Source of the DNA: an uncultured Coriobacteriaceae bacterium
Lineage (GTDB): Bacteria > Actinomycetota > Coriobacteriia > Coriobacteriales > UMGS124
Reading direction: 5' to 3'
DNA: 32,398 nt
Assembly (NCBI GenBank): GCA_900539345.1
Contig: UQBS01000032.1
Span: 1-32,398, forward strand
Shown here: positions 32,372 to 32,398 of the stretch, piece after piece
Layout: every line of letters starts with the position of its first letter
Position numbering within the stretch: the stretch's first letter is position 1
The notes under the pieces: generated by a model
The model's input: the letters and a program-made list of their open reading frames with translations, nothing else
Database searches by the model: none
What the model was told of the DNA's origin: nothing
Made by a program: the position numbers and the translations under genes

Positions 32372-32398
32372 GGCGGCGCTTTTTCGGCCGCCTTATAT
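32372..32398 (+). terminator. Hairpin at the right edge, possible terminator
   Basis: GGCGGC (32372-32377) pairs with GCCGCC (32387-32392) around a T-rich loop and is followed by TTATAT to the window end. It may terminate the short frame ending at 32306. It is cut by the edge, so it cannot be judged fully. Confidence 0.4.

Overview
The window is G+C-rich DNA that most resembles a strictly anaerobic gut actinobacterium of the class Coriobacteriia (Eggerthella/Slackia/Olsenella-like). This is inferred from gene content, not from a marker gene. The signs are many Tat-exported flavin reductases, LuxR-type regulators with a large multi-spanning membrane half, a DUF1846 protein and a DUF4143 ATPase. 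No rRNA, tRNA, CRISPR array, transposase or phage gene was recognised.

Layout. 1-323 is the 3' end of a flavoprotein. 429-1781(-) is an AAA/DUF4143 ATPase preceded by a phased array of TTGCAAG half-sites. 1976-9440 holds a Tat-exported Old Yellow Enzyme/FAD reductase, a membrane LuxR regulator, a divergent Tat FAD reductase and a LysR regulator. 9762-15866 is a probable siderophore-iron module: CobW-type GTPase, ABC ATPase, permease and binding protein on the minus strand, then a divergent AraC regulator and a Fes/IroE-like esterase. 16106-16705 is a LUD-domain protein behind short tandem repeats. 16947-19848 is a Tat flavoprotein with a divergent LysR regulator. 19876-20882 carries a nucleoside deoxyribosyltransferase-like protein and a tandem zinc-ribbon protein. 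21362-23939(-) is a Tat flavoprotein followed by a MerR regulator. 24634-25704(-) is a HemW-like protein without the radical-SAM cysteines. 26085-29945 is a Tat flavoprotein with a divergent membrane LuxR regulator. 30258-31739(-) is a DUF1846 protein. The last 650 bases are mostly non-coding.

How the genes work together (inference): the region looks like an island of extracytoplasmic flavin reductases. Each would pass electrons to a different small organic acceptor and each sits beside its own regulator. An iron/siderophore uptake module lies in the middle.

The most unusual material is non-coding. (1) A composite intergenic repeat occurs in two full copies (about 20926-21233 and 24190-24597) and one mini copy (29948-30072). 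It has inverted modules spaced exactly 41 bp around an invariant 24-bp palindrome. (2) A tandem, approximately 126-129 bp hairpin element (25805-26084) has several compensatory base-pair changes between copies and lies just before a terminator and the HemW-like gene. (3) Six TTGCAAG-type half-sites, exactly 16 bp apart in alternating orientation, lie upstream of the DUF4143 ATPase. Smaller operator-like palindromes sit in several of the divergent promoter regions.
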